64,000 nt of DNA from contig NC_134418.1 of assembly GCF_030867145.1 (NCBI RefSeq), positions 54,411,682 to 54,475,681 on the forward strand, written 5' to 3'. The position numbers and the translations under genes were made by a program. Source of the stretch: Opisthocomus hoazin. Taxonomy: Eukaryota > Chordata > Aves > Opisthocomiformes > Opisthocomidae. Positions 1 through 13,561 of the stretch are shown here, in pieces. The notes below the pieces were generated by a model, which worked only from the letters and a program-made list of their open reading frames with translations, had not been told where the DNA came from and ran no database searches. Position 1 is the first letter of the stretch; each line of letters starts with the position of its first letter.

Positions 1-3000
1 TTGGTGGAAGATGTTAGTTGAAAACACCAGATGAAAGATCCTACAGAAAAGAATGAAATATGAGCAAATGGTGTCAGCACACGGATGTGGAGCAAGTGAA
101 AAAAGGCGGCTCATACCTGGCTTAAACAAAACTCACATAGAAAGAGAATTTTTAAGTGCCAAGTAAGAGCATGCACAGAGGATTGTGGCAGTTTAATTCT
201 CTCCTCTGATATGTGCCCTTGACAACAAACTCAGCTTGACTTTGCATTGAAAGCATGACAAAACACTTATCAGTAAAACTGGAGAAGCCGAGGGAAATCC
301 CTGTGTTTTCAAAGGAAGGTATAGGTGAGAGAAGCTGCTTGACAGAGCAGATCAGATCAGCCATCAGATCAGATATTTCATGGTCTACATTGCCTCTCGC
401 AGAGTATACCAAGTGCTTTGGAAGATGCGAAAAAATCTGGTATAGTAGAGAAATATTTCTGACATTTGTAATTTTGATGATCAAGCTATTCCCTAAGCAC
501 AAGTTTGTATTTTATAAGAGACATGCACAAGAAACAATCCTCCTATTTGGGAAATGTTACATTTCTTCATTACTCCTCTGGATTTTCAACATGGTTTTGA
601 CCCTCCACTGCTTCAAAATCGGTATTCTTTCATCTCCTCTCTTGTCAGAGAAGCCACACACTTCTATTTAGGTACTGTTTTTAGCTACTTCTGAAAGAGG
701 ACAACCTTTTATAACAGCTACTCTTCTTGATTAGTACTTCAGCTGGTTCTATTAAGTTGCATTCAAAAAGGACAAAGAAAAGTGTATTCCCTCAAAAATA
801 ACTGGAAAATTCAAAGAATATAATTATCTCATAGACAATCCCACTGGGATAAGGATGCAATCATAGGCAGAACTCTCCTTTGTTTACTGTAAGAGACATG
901 CATGCTGAGAGATTTACTCACATTACCTAAGGTCAGGCTCCTGCACTTAGGTACTGAATCATCCCCCCAACTCCATCTACACACAGCAAGAACCAAATTC
1001 CTGCTGGGAGCCCAGGGAATTTATCTGGCTAACTTCACCATCGAGTCTGTCAGATGCCTACCGATGGCTGGGACAAATGCTCCCCCAGACCACCTATTCC
1101 ACATGATTATTTCACTGAAGAGCTATGTGTAAGCTTCATCGCACTAAGCCAACTAAGTAATTTTATGTAGTTACAGTATATTCATTACTGCAGAAGACCA
1201 CAGCTCAACAGAGGGAACATGCCAGGACGTGTGAAGCTTCCTGATAACTCTGGCACGCTGACTTGCCTCCTGTAAGACTAATCCAGTGTCCTACCATTTA
1301 TTCATTTTATTTCTGACTTCAGCCACTTGTATGGAATTACTGGACATCATGCAACCTGTGCAGTGCAACAGCACAGTACATCTCCAGTAAGTCCAATAGA
1401 CCTCAGATGCACTCAGCAGAAAAGGGAAAGAATATAACGAAAACCAGGTGTTCTGACCTCCCTGTTGCATACACCTGCTTCTGCTTTACTCTAGATATTC
1501 TACTTCAGAATGTATATTTGACTCAAAATATAAGAAATGCAGGAGCCAGGCACCAATATGAGTTAACGAGCTGCTTGCTAGCTGAGGAGTCATGCACACA
1601 TCCATTATTACAGGTCTAAAAATAGCAATGCCTTAAGAAGCTGTTAGAAAAACAAATTGTGGCATATGGATATAAAAGTAATCCGTGGATGAAAAAAAAA
1701 GATGGTGAAAATCTATTGCAAACAGATGGTTAAATAAATAAAATCATTCCGTCCCAACTTCAAGTAGCAAATACTGCCATCACTATCAGCGATGTCAGAG
1801 CCAGCTGCTCCACGTGGGGTCTCACTGGATTGCCTTCAGCATGGCCGGGCTGCCAGGCAGTGGCGTCTGCTCCAGATGAAAGCTACGCAGATTCCTAGCA
1901 CTCCTTGAGCACTCTTTATGTCTTCTGTCTACCCATTTTGTATCTCTACACGGTAAACCTGTCCAAAACAATGATGTTCCACATTGTTCAACACTTTGCG
2001 CAGTGGAAGTCAGGTCCAGTTGGGCCCCAGCAAACCTACTGTGACAGCAAGGCATCAAATACCAGATAGTGGCCCATAACTTCTTCGTTCTCCCTAACAG
2101 ATGCACAGGCCATTTCAGAGGCCCTAGCAGAACCAGCCTGGCTGCTCTACTGAAACAACATACTCGTGCTGGCAGTCAGCCCAGAAACTTTAAATATGGT
2201 ACAAGCTACGGCAGAGGAAAAAGAGTAAGAAAACAGTAAATACCTTGAAATTAGGAATCATCTGGAACCTCATCTTAGCCTTCAGAACTAGGAGCCTAAA
2301 ACTAAACACTGTGCACACATTGCAGCTACACAGTGAGGTTTCTCAGCTGTTGGCAGATCTGGAATTTCACAGGAGTCTGTCACACAGGGGCAGACAGAAG
2401 GAGTTTGAGGAGCAGATGTGAGGCAAACACCTCGGTCAGGACCTCACAACAACATTTTGCGTCTCCTTCTTTTAAGGAGTGCATGCCCTCAGGATCACTG
2501 TTTTGATGTGTGCACCTTTTGCTGGGTAGAGGATATACCCACTCCTCCTTGACTTCCAGAGGAGATGCCCCACGAAATACACTACCTCCAAGCACACACT
2601 CCTTTATAAGTGGAAATCTGTGGTTTAAGGAGCACAGCTACAGACAAAAAACCCAGGCTGCAGTTATAGGATGGGCCCTTCCATATCCATTAGCGCAGGA
2701 AAAAAGGATTCACAGTCTAAAGTGAGACAAATGGAGCAGCTGAGAAATGGCTTCTTCAGATGCTGAACTGCACATGGAGGTCCCTCTAGATATGGGTCCA
2801 TACTGTCTAGCCAAAGGAAGGCAAAAGTAAAGACAAATCACTGTAATGGATAGGAAGACTTGTTTTTAGGCACCCTCCTTTTCCAGAGTAATTCAAGCTA
2901 AGAGCCATTCCTTGAGAACACACTGCACTAGAGGCTCATGCAACAGAGCATTTCTTAGCAGCATGTTTTATGGCCTGCAAAGATACAAGCAAAGTTCAAC

Positions 3001-5293
3001 TGCTCATGCTCCGAAGCACTGGGAAAACACAGTCCTCCCTCAGCCCAAATCCACACTTTGGCACAGCGCTGCAGAACGCAGGCTATCTTCATTAGACAGG
3101 TTGGTTCTCAGACTATCCATTTCAGTCTGCAAAGCTGTCAAAAAAAAATCACAAAAGGACCAGAAAACACTTCCACCACACCCCACCCGCAGAAGACAGC
3201 CCAGTTTGTGCAGTTTCAAAACTTTCTACACCAAAAGCACGTGATTTTAAAGACCCAGCATGTCCACCTCCTGGCGTTACAAACACCTGCTCAACCTCAG
3301 CTGGGAAACACCGTATCCATCACTGGGAGCACTGCGAAAGCTTTCTAACAGACACACCACTTTTTTTCACCACTGTCGCAATGAGGTAACTACAGGAGGT
3401 TTCTTACACAACTAAAACACTGCACAGTCAGGCTACTTGAAACAAAGCGCTTGCTAAAAGGAGATGGTGCACTTTGAAAGCAGCGCTAGAATCTGCATCT
3501 CATTAAAGAAAGACATGGAAACATCTAACAAAAAAAAAGTCATCCCCACAAAAAGGATATTACTGGGATAGTCACTGGAAATTTTTTTCCTTTGGAAAAG
3601 GGAAGTTCCCCAAGGCATTAAGGTAATGATGACACGAACCTAGACAGTGATACTAGAAAATGGGTAAATGGGTAGCACTAGTTCTACTGTAACAGAAAAC
3701 TATCCAGACACACTTCCCTCTGCCACAGACAAAATGTGCTGGACAAAGTATCTCTGTCCCACTATTCAGAGAAACAACATCAAGAACACAGACACTACAG
3801 CTTATTAACACTTGTCAGATAACATGAGGAAGTCAGGTAGATGACTTCAGTAACTCCTGATAAATCAAATGAGAAAGAATTTACAAATTACAATTTCCTA
3901 CTGAGAACAAGTCAGCTGTAGTGATGGAAAGCAAATGTTTTCATACCTCTGATTTCATGCCCGCTAGGTAGATTTCAAAGGCATAGCGGACACAACATGA
4001 AAACTATTTTCAGAGCCTTACAGCTGGACACATTTAGTTACCCTTTGCTACTTTTTTCCTGTAAACATGCACTGTCTCAATAATTTTTCCCATTTATTCT
4101 GGAATGCCATCAGTCTAATCAGGCAGCAGGATAGTTTGGATTTGTCTTATTTCCCAAATCACTTGGAAGAAAAAATACAGAGTATCTGTGTATGAACTAA
4201 ATGGAAAAATTAAATCACTACTAATGTCATAATGATTTACTGTGGAAGTTTTAGTTTCATTTTAAAGGAAAAAATTATTTAGGTTCTTTCCAAGGCTTAC
4301 GACAGTATTAACTGTTGAATCTCAATCTTATTTTCTGGCACTGATTCTTTGTAAAGTATTGTGTCAGCCAAAAACATAAGGACAGTAGTAGTAACCGCTA
4401 TTAATGAACACTGCAAGTAGACTATCTGACAAGATGCCACAGCCGTGAGCCGTTACTTAGGCCAGTCCACACCCTAACCTCATTGAAAATTACAATAACC
4501 ATTTTTTTTCCCCTTTAATTAATCTATTCACTCTCAAAATGCCAAACCCCTCTGATTAACTGAACACATACACTGTAACAGAACATCTGAAAGCAGCTTC
4601 AAAGAACACCATCGTGCTTTGTGCCTTCACATCACCTATGCAGGGTCACTACGGAACAGAAACACAAACTTTAAAATTCATTACCAAGCCTATGCCATTT
4701 AAGCTCAGCAATCGAATCACAAACTTTGTGTATGCAAGAGGGGAGATATATCGCCTGCCAAGGTGACATTTATACTCAGAGTAAACAAGCAGCACAGCCT
4801 AGATTTCCTAATGCAGCGAGCTGTTTACAGGCTCTGATTTTCAGGTGCTGAATGCTCAGACCGCACGCATGCAAACAAGCCATACACTTGTGAACACACA
4901 AACCACATGCTCCAACCTGAAACCGCTATTCTAGGAAACACAAGAGATGGGGTTAAACTGTAAATTGTGCTGTTTTCAAGAATTCCTCCAGTCTGGCCAT
5001 TAGCACTCACACCTGAGCTGGGGACACACAACTCCCTTTGCTTTGCTGAAGGGATGGAAAAACATGTTTAGAAGGAAGAAGTGAGGAGTAAACAAGTGGA
5101 GACAAAAGATGAGGGCATCTATGGGAACCACTTAGAATCATGTTGTTGTTAAAATAACCTTGCGATGTGAAGAAATTGGCTGCAAGTAGGTTCGCAGCTA
5201 CAAAGAGCCATAAAACCTCAGCATGGCTTGAAGTGGTTTTGCTGAAGAGAAGGAGCTGTAGCAGCTGGCTTGGATTCTGAAATGTGTTTGGGG

Positions 5294-5324
<31 letters not shown>

Positions 5325-5331
5325 CAAAACA
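5294..5331. repeat. (AAAAC)n simple repeat
   Basis: A run of about seven AAAAC units directly readable on the + strand (GTTTT on the other strand). It is an ordinary microsatellite with no gene nearby. Confidence 0.95.
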
Positions 5332-8300
5332 TCCCACATGTTCAAGATGCACATATCTGCAGAGAACATCAAGAGAGCCTTACTGAGCACAACAGGGCCT
5401 GGACCAGAACCACACCTCTTCTCATGAAGCAGTGGACTGGGAGCTTATTCAAGTGACTCTCCTGTTTTCCCTGTGCAGCCTCTACCAGCAAGGGATTTTC
5501 AGCTTTTGCTTGTTCCAAAGGCAGGCTGGGTTAAGAAGCTCTTCACGTCCCGCTTCCAACCAAGTAAATTTATCTCAGCGAGTCCCAATGGGCCTGAATC
5601 CAGCTACAACAAACTTTCTGGGCACTTGTGACTGTTATGAAATGGAGTGACTCAGCCAAGCTACATCAGAATGAAAACATCTTTTATTTGTTCACAGAAA
5701 CTTCATAAGCTAAGGGAGGAAAAAAACAAGTGTCAGAAGACACATCCCTACATATCTTCGTCTTACAAAGCTTAGCCCTTCTCTCTGACCTTAGGCAGGT
5801 GCTTCTGTCCGGCTTTCTCTCTCCCCATACACTTCTCACTATTCTGCCTCCCTCCTCAGACTCATAGCTCTGTGCTTCAGAAACTCCAGTGATGCAGTTG
5901 AATCAAAGGTATTGGAGTTTATTTACCACCAGCATTTCCCCACTTACGTTCCCATTGCCATGGTGAGCAGCAACAGAGCCTGAAAGATAAGGTCGAAACA
6001 TAGCCTAGATATCTCCCACAAGCCATCTGGAAGAATCGTTTTCTGAGGAATTCTCTGGCAAGGATTTGCACTTGCTCTGTGACCAAAAGTCAACCTCAAC
6101 TCAGCCCTCTGGACTTCTACTGAGCTCCTGGGACATCTGGGAATAAGAACCATCCCTAAAAACCCTGAACCCAGATTCCTTTCCAGGAACTGGAGAGGAA
6201 CTTCCCAGTTCCTTATAGGGCAGTGTGTTACCTCTTCGGTCTGTGTCAGACTCATTCTGTTTCATTCCACAGTGTGGGAGTCCAGATCCCTGCCACACAT
6301 CTGCACTGCTTTGCTGAGCACCTCAACATCCCTTCATAGGAATCGATTATTTTCCATATTTCAGAAACTTTCCAGCCTATCCTTGCACAAATTACAATGG
6401 TAACGTATTACAATATATGTTGCACCTGAATATTGTATTTGTGAAGACGAAGCAGATCTCTTCCACAGTTACTATACCACTGAAAATCAAATGTCAGTCT
6501 GAATGTCTCGGATTACTCATAGATAATGCAATTAGCATCACAGTACAGTTATGTAAACTGTTAATCAAACATCGAGACACCGAAAAAACAGATGTCAAAT
6601 GAACCCTGGAAAGAGACATGAAGTACAGGCTGTCAAGACTGCACATGCTGAAGTGCTGCAAGAAAGATTAAAACTATTGTGGTAAGTACGTCATGATTTA
6701 GGCCAGCCTAAGAGAAAGGCCATCCACTTGGTGAAAACCTGGACCAATGCAGATGTTCAGCATAAGAGATTGTGTCCTGGAGACAGTTATGAGGACACAA
6801 AGTGTGGAGCACCAAGAAGGCTGAAAGAATACCAATACACAACAGCTCTCTGTCCTGTCTCAGCAGGAGTCAAACTTCAGTCACTGAGACCTACCAGCAA
6901 ATTGGATTTCAGTATAAGTTGACACTTCTGAGCATTAAATAGGACTATTCAAGAGACGAGAACACAAAGTGCAGTACTGACAATGGCATCAATATATCAC
7001 AGTGATGATATTGCAACCCAGCCTGGCATCCTAGAATTAGATGAATTATGCACTGGGCAAGACTGAAGCTTTTAACTTCTGTGTTATCTCCTGTATCACC
7101 TGAGCCACATCTGGATTAATTTTAAGACAGCTATTTTGGGACCTCTGTGCTACATGAAAGCAAAAGCAGCTTCATATCAGTTTTAGCTTGGGAGACTAAA
7201 ATCCAACTCTAACTGCAGCCTATGTGGCATCAAATGCAGACTCAGGCCTTACTTTTGACTTAGGTGTCACAACACAGAGACATCAGCTGTTTTTCCCCTG
7301 AAAACTGCAACAAACCTTCCCTACTTGTAAGTTTTTATGTCCTAGCTGCTTTCTGATTTGAAAAACAATGCAATTTGGAAATTCTTCCCCTCTATCTTGA
7401 AACACACTCCTGAAGAGCCTAAACAAAGGCTCATTTTAATCAGGATCACCAGCAAGATTAAACATGATCAAAAAACCAGATCAAAATTAACAAAAAGACA
7501 TAGTGTGCTGAAGAAAACAATTAAAAATTTAGCCAGAAAACAGGCATAACTCAAAGCAAATTCCCTCGCGTAACAGAAAAAGTGTCAGTAGAGTTGTGAA
7601 TAATTTTTGCCTGCTTCTCTCACTTCAGATCAAAAACACACTTCAATGTTTTATTGCTTCAGTCCTCAGAGATCTGAAATGCTTGCCTTGAGCTACTACT
7701 GACCATACAAATCAGTTCAATGAAAAAGACCAAAAAGTTTAGTAGAAAGTACATACCATAAGCTTAGGAGCAATGACTAGAGAGATGTGTCATTCAGCAA
7801 GCAAAGATTACACTACAGCACCTCACACTTGGAAATAAGCCCCCTCTTGAAAAAAACCCCACGTGAGTAAACACAGAAGTACATCATAAGGAATAGCAAA
7901 AGCTCTCTCACTGCATTGAGTCACTGCATGACTAGCATGCAGCACATCAGAGCCCTTCCCAAATACTGCTGTATTTTCTAGGTCACCATGCGCAGGTTCC
8001 AACATCTTTCCCAGAGCAAAAGGGTCTGTAAACTGGTCTGGAAGACAGCCCGGATCAATTTGTGGATGACAGTTATATACATCATTATGTTACAGGACTA
8101 AATACCAGCCTATGCAAGCAAAGTTTCCTTCCTGGAGGCAATACAATCCTGTGCAAGTCATTTTCACTGTCTGCTTCTTCATATTTCCAACTGTAGCCAA
8201 GACAATAATGATTATGCACACTGTAACTATGTATTTATATAAGATGGTAAAAGAAATCAGAAGTGGATATGTACTTAAGATGAAATCACTCTCTGTGGTT

Positions 8301-8780
8301 TCTTCTCTTCACTCACTGTCATGGAAACCTAGCCAAGGAACTTCAGACACTGAACTTGACATCTGGAACTTGACAATCCAAATCCAACCCCAGTAGTGTA
8401 AGAGTTAGCATCATTATTAATATTCTGAATACTTCTTCTCCAAAAATCTCTATGTCAAATATCCGAAGCCTCCAGAAGGTGGGGATTTCTCCCTCCCCAC
8501 TGGGTATATTATCATAGACATTAATTGGAAAAAGCCTATTTACTTCAAATAAAAAGGGGGAAAATAAGTGCCAAGACTGGAGTCGCCCAGACCAGTTGCA
8601 GCAAGAAAACAAGAAACTAAAGAGGCCTGTATCCACAAGTAAGCTTTTAACACGCCACTGTAAATGTTAAAACATCAGTCAGATAGATTTCTTCAAGAGT
8701 CAGGTAATTTTATCACAGATCACCTTAATGGTGGTGCACACTCAGCTGAGAGGAACTGTGGACAAAAATTGGTTCTAATT

Positions 8781-8796
8781 AAAAAAAAAAAAAAAA
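8781..8796. repeat. Poly(A) tract, 16 A
   Basis: Uninterrupted A run followed by an A-rich stretch. No LINE or SINE body is recognisable upstream, so it is not claimed as a retroposon tail. Confidence 0.9.
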
Positions 8797-11682
8797 GATA
8801 AAATAAAGGTGAAAGCAAAGCTCTTAAAAGAAGCAGCAGGGAAGTCTTACTGAGGAGGACAGCTTTGCAGTGGCACTCCCAGCAGGTGATGTTCAGCCAC
8901 GTGAGTGTGATTCCACCAGCATGAAATCATGCCTATCAGATCACAACCTTGCCCAGGGACTCCAAAGAGAAATGCAGTTGTCACCTCAAGCTGATGTTCA
9001 CCTAAATAATAGCGCTCAGCAGCAAGAAATTAGCACAGCACAGATATTTATCAGACCAGAACTCCACGATCCATCTCACCCCCACCTTCCCTCTTTCCTC
9101 AGTAACTCTGAAAAAGAGCTTACCCTTTGCTTGGACTCCCCTTGACAGCCAGAGACATCCAGGAAGCTCTTCCCAATGGAAGGAAATTCTCATGGACCCA
9201 AGGTTCCCTGTAACAGCAAAAGCTCACCTATTTTCTCTGGTTGTCTGGAGAACAGCACACTAGTCAACCAAGATGAAAATTATAACGGATGCAAGGACTC
9301 CCTGCAGACTTTCCCCTCACAGCCAATTCTCTCCCTTGCTGTTTTATGAAAGTCAAAATATTTCTGTGGGAATGTACCAATATCAAACTTCCATTAAAGA
9401 TTTTTTAACTCTAGGATGGAACTCTGGAGGGAAACTAAAGAAACAGACTAAATCTGCTCTGTGAGCACCAGCACTTCTGCAAAACAAATACAGCAGTGAT
9501 AAAGGATCTCACACGACCCAACAGCTTTGAAACTCAATCTCATACAATATAAATACAGTCCCATGACTCATCCATCCTGTTTTCTACACCTCCTCTGTTT
9601 ATATTTAATCATGCATATTAGAAAAAGTATCAAGACAGTACCGTTAGCTGCACTGCAAGCCGCAGAAGCACAAAATGGCATGAAATGCCTAAGCCTTTTA
9701 ATAATGATGCCGTTCTCTGCTGCAGATCACCTGGCATGCACAGCTTGGCTCTCTGAAAAAATAATGCAGTCACTCCCTGATTAAATTACTCCTAGAGTGG
9801 AAAAGACATTGAGCAGCCTGCCTGTTTCGATTGGCTGTGTAGTGAACTGAGCCAATGAATACGGAAATAATTGGAAATCTTAGACCAATATAGAGGAGGA
9901 GGAATATGTGACCCACATAAAGGGCATGCTGGAGTTGCCTGAAAGTAAAATCATAGTGTTATATCAAATAAATGAAAAATCCTTGGTATTGGGGATAGGA
10001 GTTAAAAAACAAATAAAGATGACTTCAGTAAAATGCTAGAGGGTTCCAACAGAGATGCAAAGCCATTTCCAAAGCTCTTTACAGGCTGTCATCTTAGGAA
10101 AGAGGTGCAACTGAGAACTTGTTAAATTCTACTTCCTAACTCTAATCTAGACCTTTCTGTCTCTTTTGCTGTTGAGGTTTAACAGGTTTACAAGATTACC
10201 AAGCAGTTGACAGCCAAATTTCTTTCACTCGGACTCTGAAGCTATGACCTTTTTAACAGTTCATAGCCAAAAGATTCTAATCAGCATATAAGAAAGGGAC
10301 AACTATCTTAGAAAAAAAAACCAAAAAGCTTTACCACCAGATGAGCCTGTTTTCACAAACTCCAGCAAATGAACTGCAAAGAAGGTAAGGAAATTACAGC
10401 CCTGCACAAAGTGGAAAAAAATCTGTAACATACCTCCCTTAAATCCCTAAAAAAAGGCCTACATTTTCCTTAGACATGGCTCACTTTCCCACCTGTGCTA
10501 ACCAAGAATACCTAGTACCCCAGTGTAAGAGGTGCTTCTGGCGAAACAGAAGTGGTCTGCTTCCCACACGCTCCCTGCAGCTGCAGCACAAGGCACGTTA
10601 AGGCACCCCGTATAGCTCTGGCCCTCCTACCATGGCAAACGAGGGATGTTACAACAACCTTCCTCAACTTCTTCCACCTGGCTGTCACAGGAAAAGGCAG
10701 ATCCAGAATCAAGGGAGAAAAAAGAAGTTTAAACCACATTTGGACAAATGCAAACATACATGCATGCACAGTTCTAAAGTCTTTTTGGCTGCATCTTAAA
10801 AATTAAGTCTACTGACTCATTACAGTACTTTTAAGAGGTTCTGAGTTATGCTCTCAAAACACACTTTTGCATGTAGTTTACATTTGCAATGATCTAGGTT
10901 CTCAGTATAGTTAGTTCCTAAGGATTTTAGAGTGAAGCTTTATTTTCCCTTCTCTAATGCTAAGAAATTTTCCTTTCATTCCTTTAACATTACATAAGTG
11001 CTTTTCATTTCCCGAAGAAATCTCAGAGAAAGCTAGGATATTTCTGGAATAGTTTATTAATTCTTTCACAAATATATACACTTGGTTCATCTAAGCATGA
11101 GCAAACTTCACCAAATGACTTTTATCTCATAGGACCACCTTATGCTATCCTGCAGATTGGAGGGTAAGTAAATGACATATTCTTTAGACTACTTTCTGTC
11201 CCTGTGGCTGAAACAAATCTCTACATCAGTTTCTAAGCTAGTAACCAGCACATTCACAATCAGTACTTCAATCTAAAATATTTTTCTTTCAGTTTGCTAG
11301 GATCTGAGTCAGTATTCTGATGAGCGATATACTCCCTTCAGATAATTTTTTTACTTAATAGCAGTCTGGTCAGAAAACAACAGTGCAGGTAAACCTGATT
11401 CACAACACACACTACTGCATATTTTGCTAATAGCTTTTTACAAGCTTTCCAAAAGGTGATTTAAAATCTATTCCCTGAAATCAAGAGGCTTCACCTTCTC
11501 ACAAATAAAACAATACAAAATTTCCTGTAAAAAGGGTGTTTCAAAACTGTTACTTCTATTTTCAGGCTGTTCTAACTGAAAAGGAATCGCTTTGTTAAAT
11601 ATTGGCTCCACATTAAAATCGTATATAGGAAAGACTGATTGATGTGTCAGAGTAAAGTTCCTCCTTTCCAAATTATAAGAAC

Positions 11683-12170
11683 AAGTCTTATGAGGAGCGG
11701 CTGAGGGGACCAGGGTTGTTTATCCTGGAGAAAAGGAGGCTGAGGGGAGACCTTATCGCTCTCTACAGCTACCTGAAAGGAGGCTGTAGTGAGGCAGGTG
11801 TTGGTCTCTTCTCCCAAGTAACTAGCGATAGAATGAGAGGCAATCGCCTCAAGTTGCATCAGGGGAGGTTTAGACTGGATATTAGGAAAAATTTATTTAC
11901 TGAAAGAGTGGTCAGGCATTGGAACAGGTTGCCCAGGGAAGTGGTTCAGTCCCCATTCCTGGAGGTGTTCAAAAAATGTGTAGATGTGGCACTTCAGGAC
12001 ATGGTTTAGTAGGCATGGTGGTGCTGGGTTGATGATTGGACATGATGATCTTAGCAGTCTTTTCCAACCTTAATGATTCTATGGTTTAGCAGGCATGGTG
12101 GTGTTGGGTTGATGATTCAAATTGATGATCTTAGAGGTCATTTCCAACCTTAATGATTCTATGATTCTAA
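11683..12170 (+). mobile_element. CR1 LINE, 5'-truncated 3' end (sense)
   Basis: This matches the 3' end of avian CR1. In order it shows the block around 'gaggctgaggggagacct', the 'ggaacaggttgcccaggga' block, the 'tggaggtgttcaa' block and a tail of 'ccaaccttaatgattctatg'. Frame 11716-12009 is still open for 97 codons and reads as the C-terminal end of the CR1 ORF2 reverse transcriptase protein, with [11 protein letters not shown] near its start and [11 protein letters not shown] in the middle. The 5' part is missing, as is usual for CR1. The last 80 bp are present twice in tandem (see the separate entry). It resembles the copy at 25998-26148 more than the other two CR1 pieces in the window. 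Confidence 0.93.
12001..12160 (+). repeat. Tandem 80-bp duplication of CR1 3' end
   Basis: Two units of equal length, 12001-12080 and 12081-12160, each start 'atggtttag' and end 'taatgattct'. They differ at roughly a dozen positions, so the duplication is not recent. It covers the CR1 terminal region including the octamer tail. Confidence 0.9.
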
Positions 12171-13415
12171 CCCAAATATAGACATACTCTGGACTGGACA
12201 AGCTGAAATCTAACAGCCCTATCAGGGGCTGGGTGATGGTTACAAAAGAAAAAAAAATGCATACAATGCATCCTTCATAACTCGAAGCCTGTTTATTGCA
12301 ACACAGAGTGATTACCATTGATCCCTGGCACATGCAACAGCACTTTGACAGCTAATTTCTCTGAAGTAAATTCATAGAGGGAAACTCTGAAAAAGCTCTT
12401 AAATTACATAAGGACTAAAATCCCATTTTTAAGACTGAACTGTTCTGCCTTGTAAGCCCTCCTAGATGTAGTTGAAGTAACACCTTGGTAGCAGAAATGG
12501 CAGTACAGGGGACATAACGTCTCCTTATCTTTCACCATTCACATATCAGCAAAATATGTGAGGGAAACACAAGCCAGTGATGACCAGTGCTGCTCTGAGT
12601 AGTATGTGAAAGTCACTGAAGCCATCTGCTTCACGCCATCTTTAATGCATGTACCCAGGAGCCCTTTGGATATTTAATTATTCCTGTGGTTTGAATATTT
12701 TACCCTCTAATTCTTTATCAACCCAGCTTTCAAAAGCAGTGATCACTTACTAAACTATGTACAAACCACATGGAGTTACAGATGGCTCAACTGTTTTGAA
12801 AACTAAGTGATTCTCATTTCTAAATATGCCTATACAATACAATATAATGTAGTAGGCAGAACTCTGAGCTGAAATGCAGGACACTTCAGTCCTGCTTCTG
12901 ATTTTGCCACTGGCCCACCAGAAAGACTCTGGCTGAGTGTTTTCACCATACACATAACAGGAATAACACAAAAAATCCCTCAAAATTTGAGCAGCATTAC
13001 AGACAATTAACAGGGACATCTGGCTGCAGGCTTCTGGCTTTGAAAATCTTGATGCAGTTTCTCATCCTGGAGAGGAAGAGAGGATTATTCAATTTAACAA
13101 CTGTCAAGTATTTATAGCCTTAGCTATAAAAAAAAAGTTTTCCAGAAATAGCAAGTCAGAAACCTATTGCTGCCTCAACCCTCTCCAGTAGAAACAATTC
13201 CCAGGGTATCTGCACGCTGTTCCAAGGTTTCTGGAATGCATATTGTTCCATGTCTTCTTGCCAGTAAATTGCAGGACCTCTTTCAGTCACACAATGGAAA
13301 GGAAAAAGGAAAAAAATTTTTTTTTTCCCCAGGATTACACCTCAGTAGAGTTTTGATACCCGTAAATGTCAAATTTCCACTTAATAGAGTGATTGTAATT
13401 AAACTAAAGTAGATC
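12171..13415. other. Gene-free spacer
   Basis: AT-rich sequence without a recognisable exon or mobile element. A short A/T homopolymer patch lies near 13312-13326. Confidence 0.5.
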
Positions 13416-13561
13416 CTTGCTGTTTTGAGAAGACAGGAAAGCTCTGAGATAAAGAGGCTCCTAAATAATGCTACTTAGACAAACTTGACTTGCTGTTTTG
13501 GGGGGATAGAAAAGCTCTAAGATAGAGAGACTCCTAAATAATGTTATTTAGACAGCTTGGC
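13416..13561. repeat. 73-bp direct tandem repeat
   Basis: Unit 1 (13416-13488) and unit 2 (13489-13560) both begin 'cttgctgtttt' and share 'ctcctaaataatg' and the following 'ttagaca' block. A shorter, diverged echo ('gataaagaggc') follows near 13592. The downstream 200 bp include a duplicated 'aactattgtac' and an A-rich AATAAA-like patch near 13755. Such short tandem units can occur in the U3 part of LTR fossils, but I see no LTR ends or internal region, so the origin is left open. Confidence 0.75.

Larger units (their letters stand above)
1..11682. other. Gene-free flank, left end
   Basis: No coding exon, RNA gene or full mobile element can be supported here. Open frames are short (under 140 codons), overlap on both strands and resemble no family I know. 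The stretch is AT-rich with minor simple repeats. In mammals CSGALNACT1 lies upstream of INTS10 on the opposite strand, so this could be its 5' noncoding or first-intron sequence, or plain intergenic DNA. I see no CSGALNACT1 coding exon, so that is only a positional inference. Confidence 0.5.
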
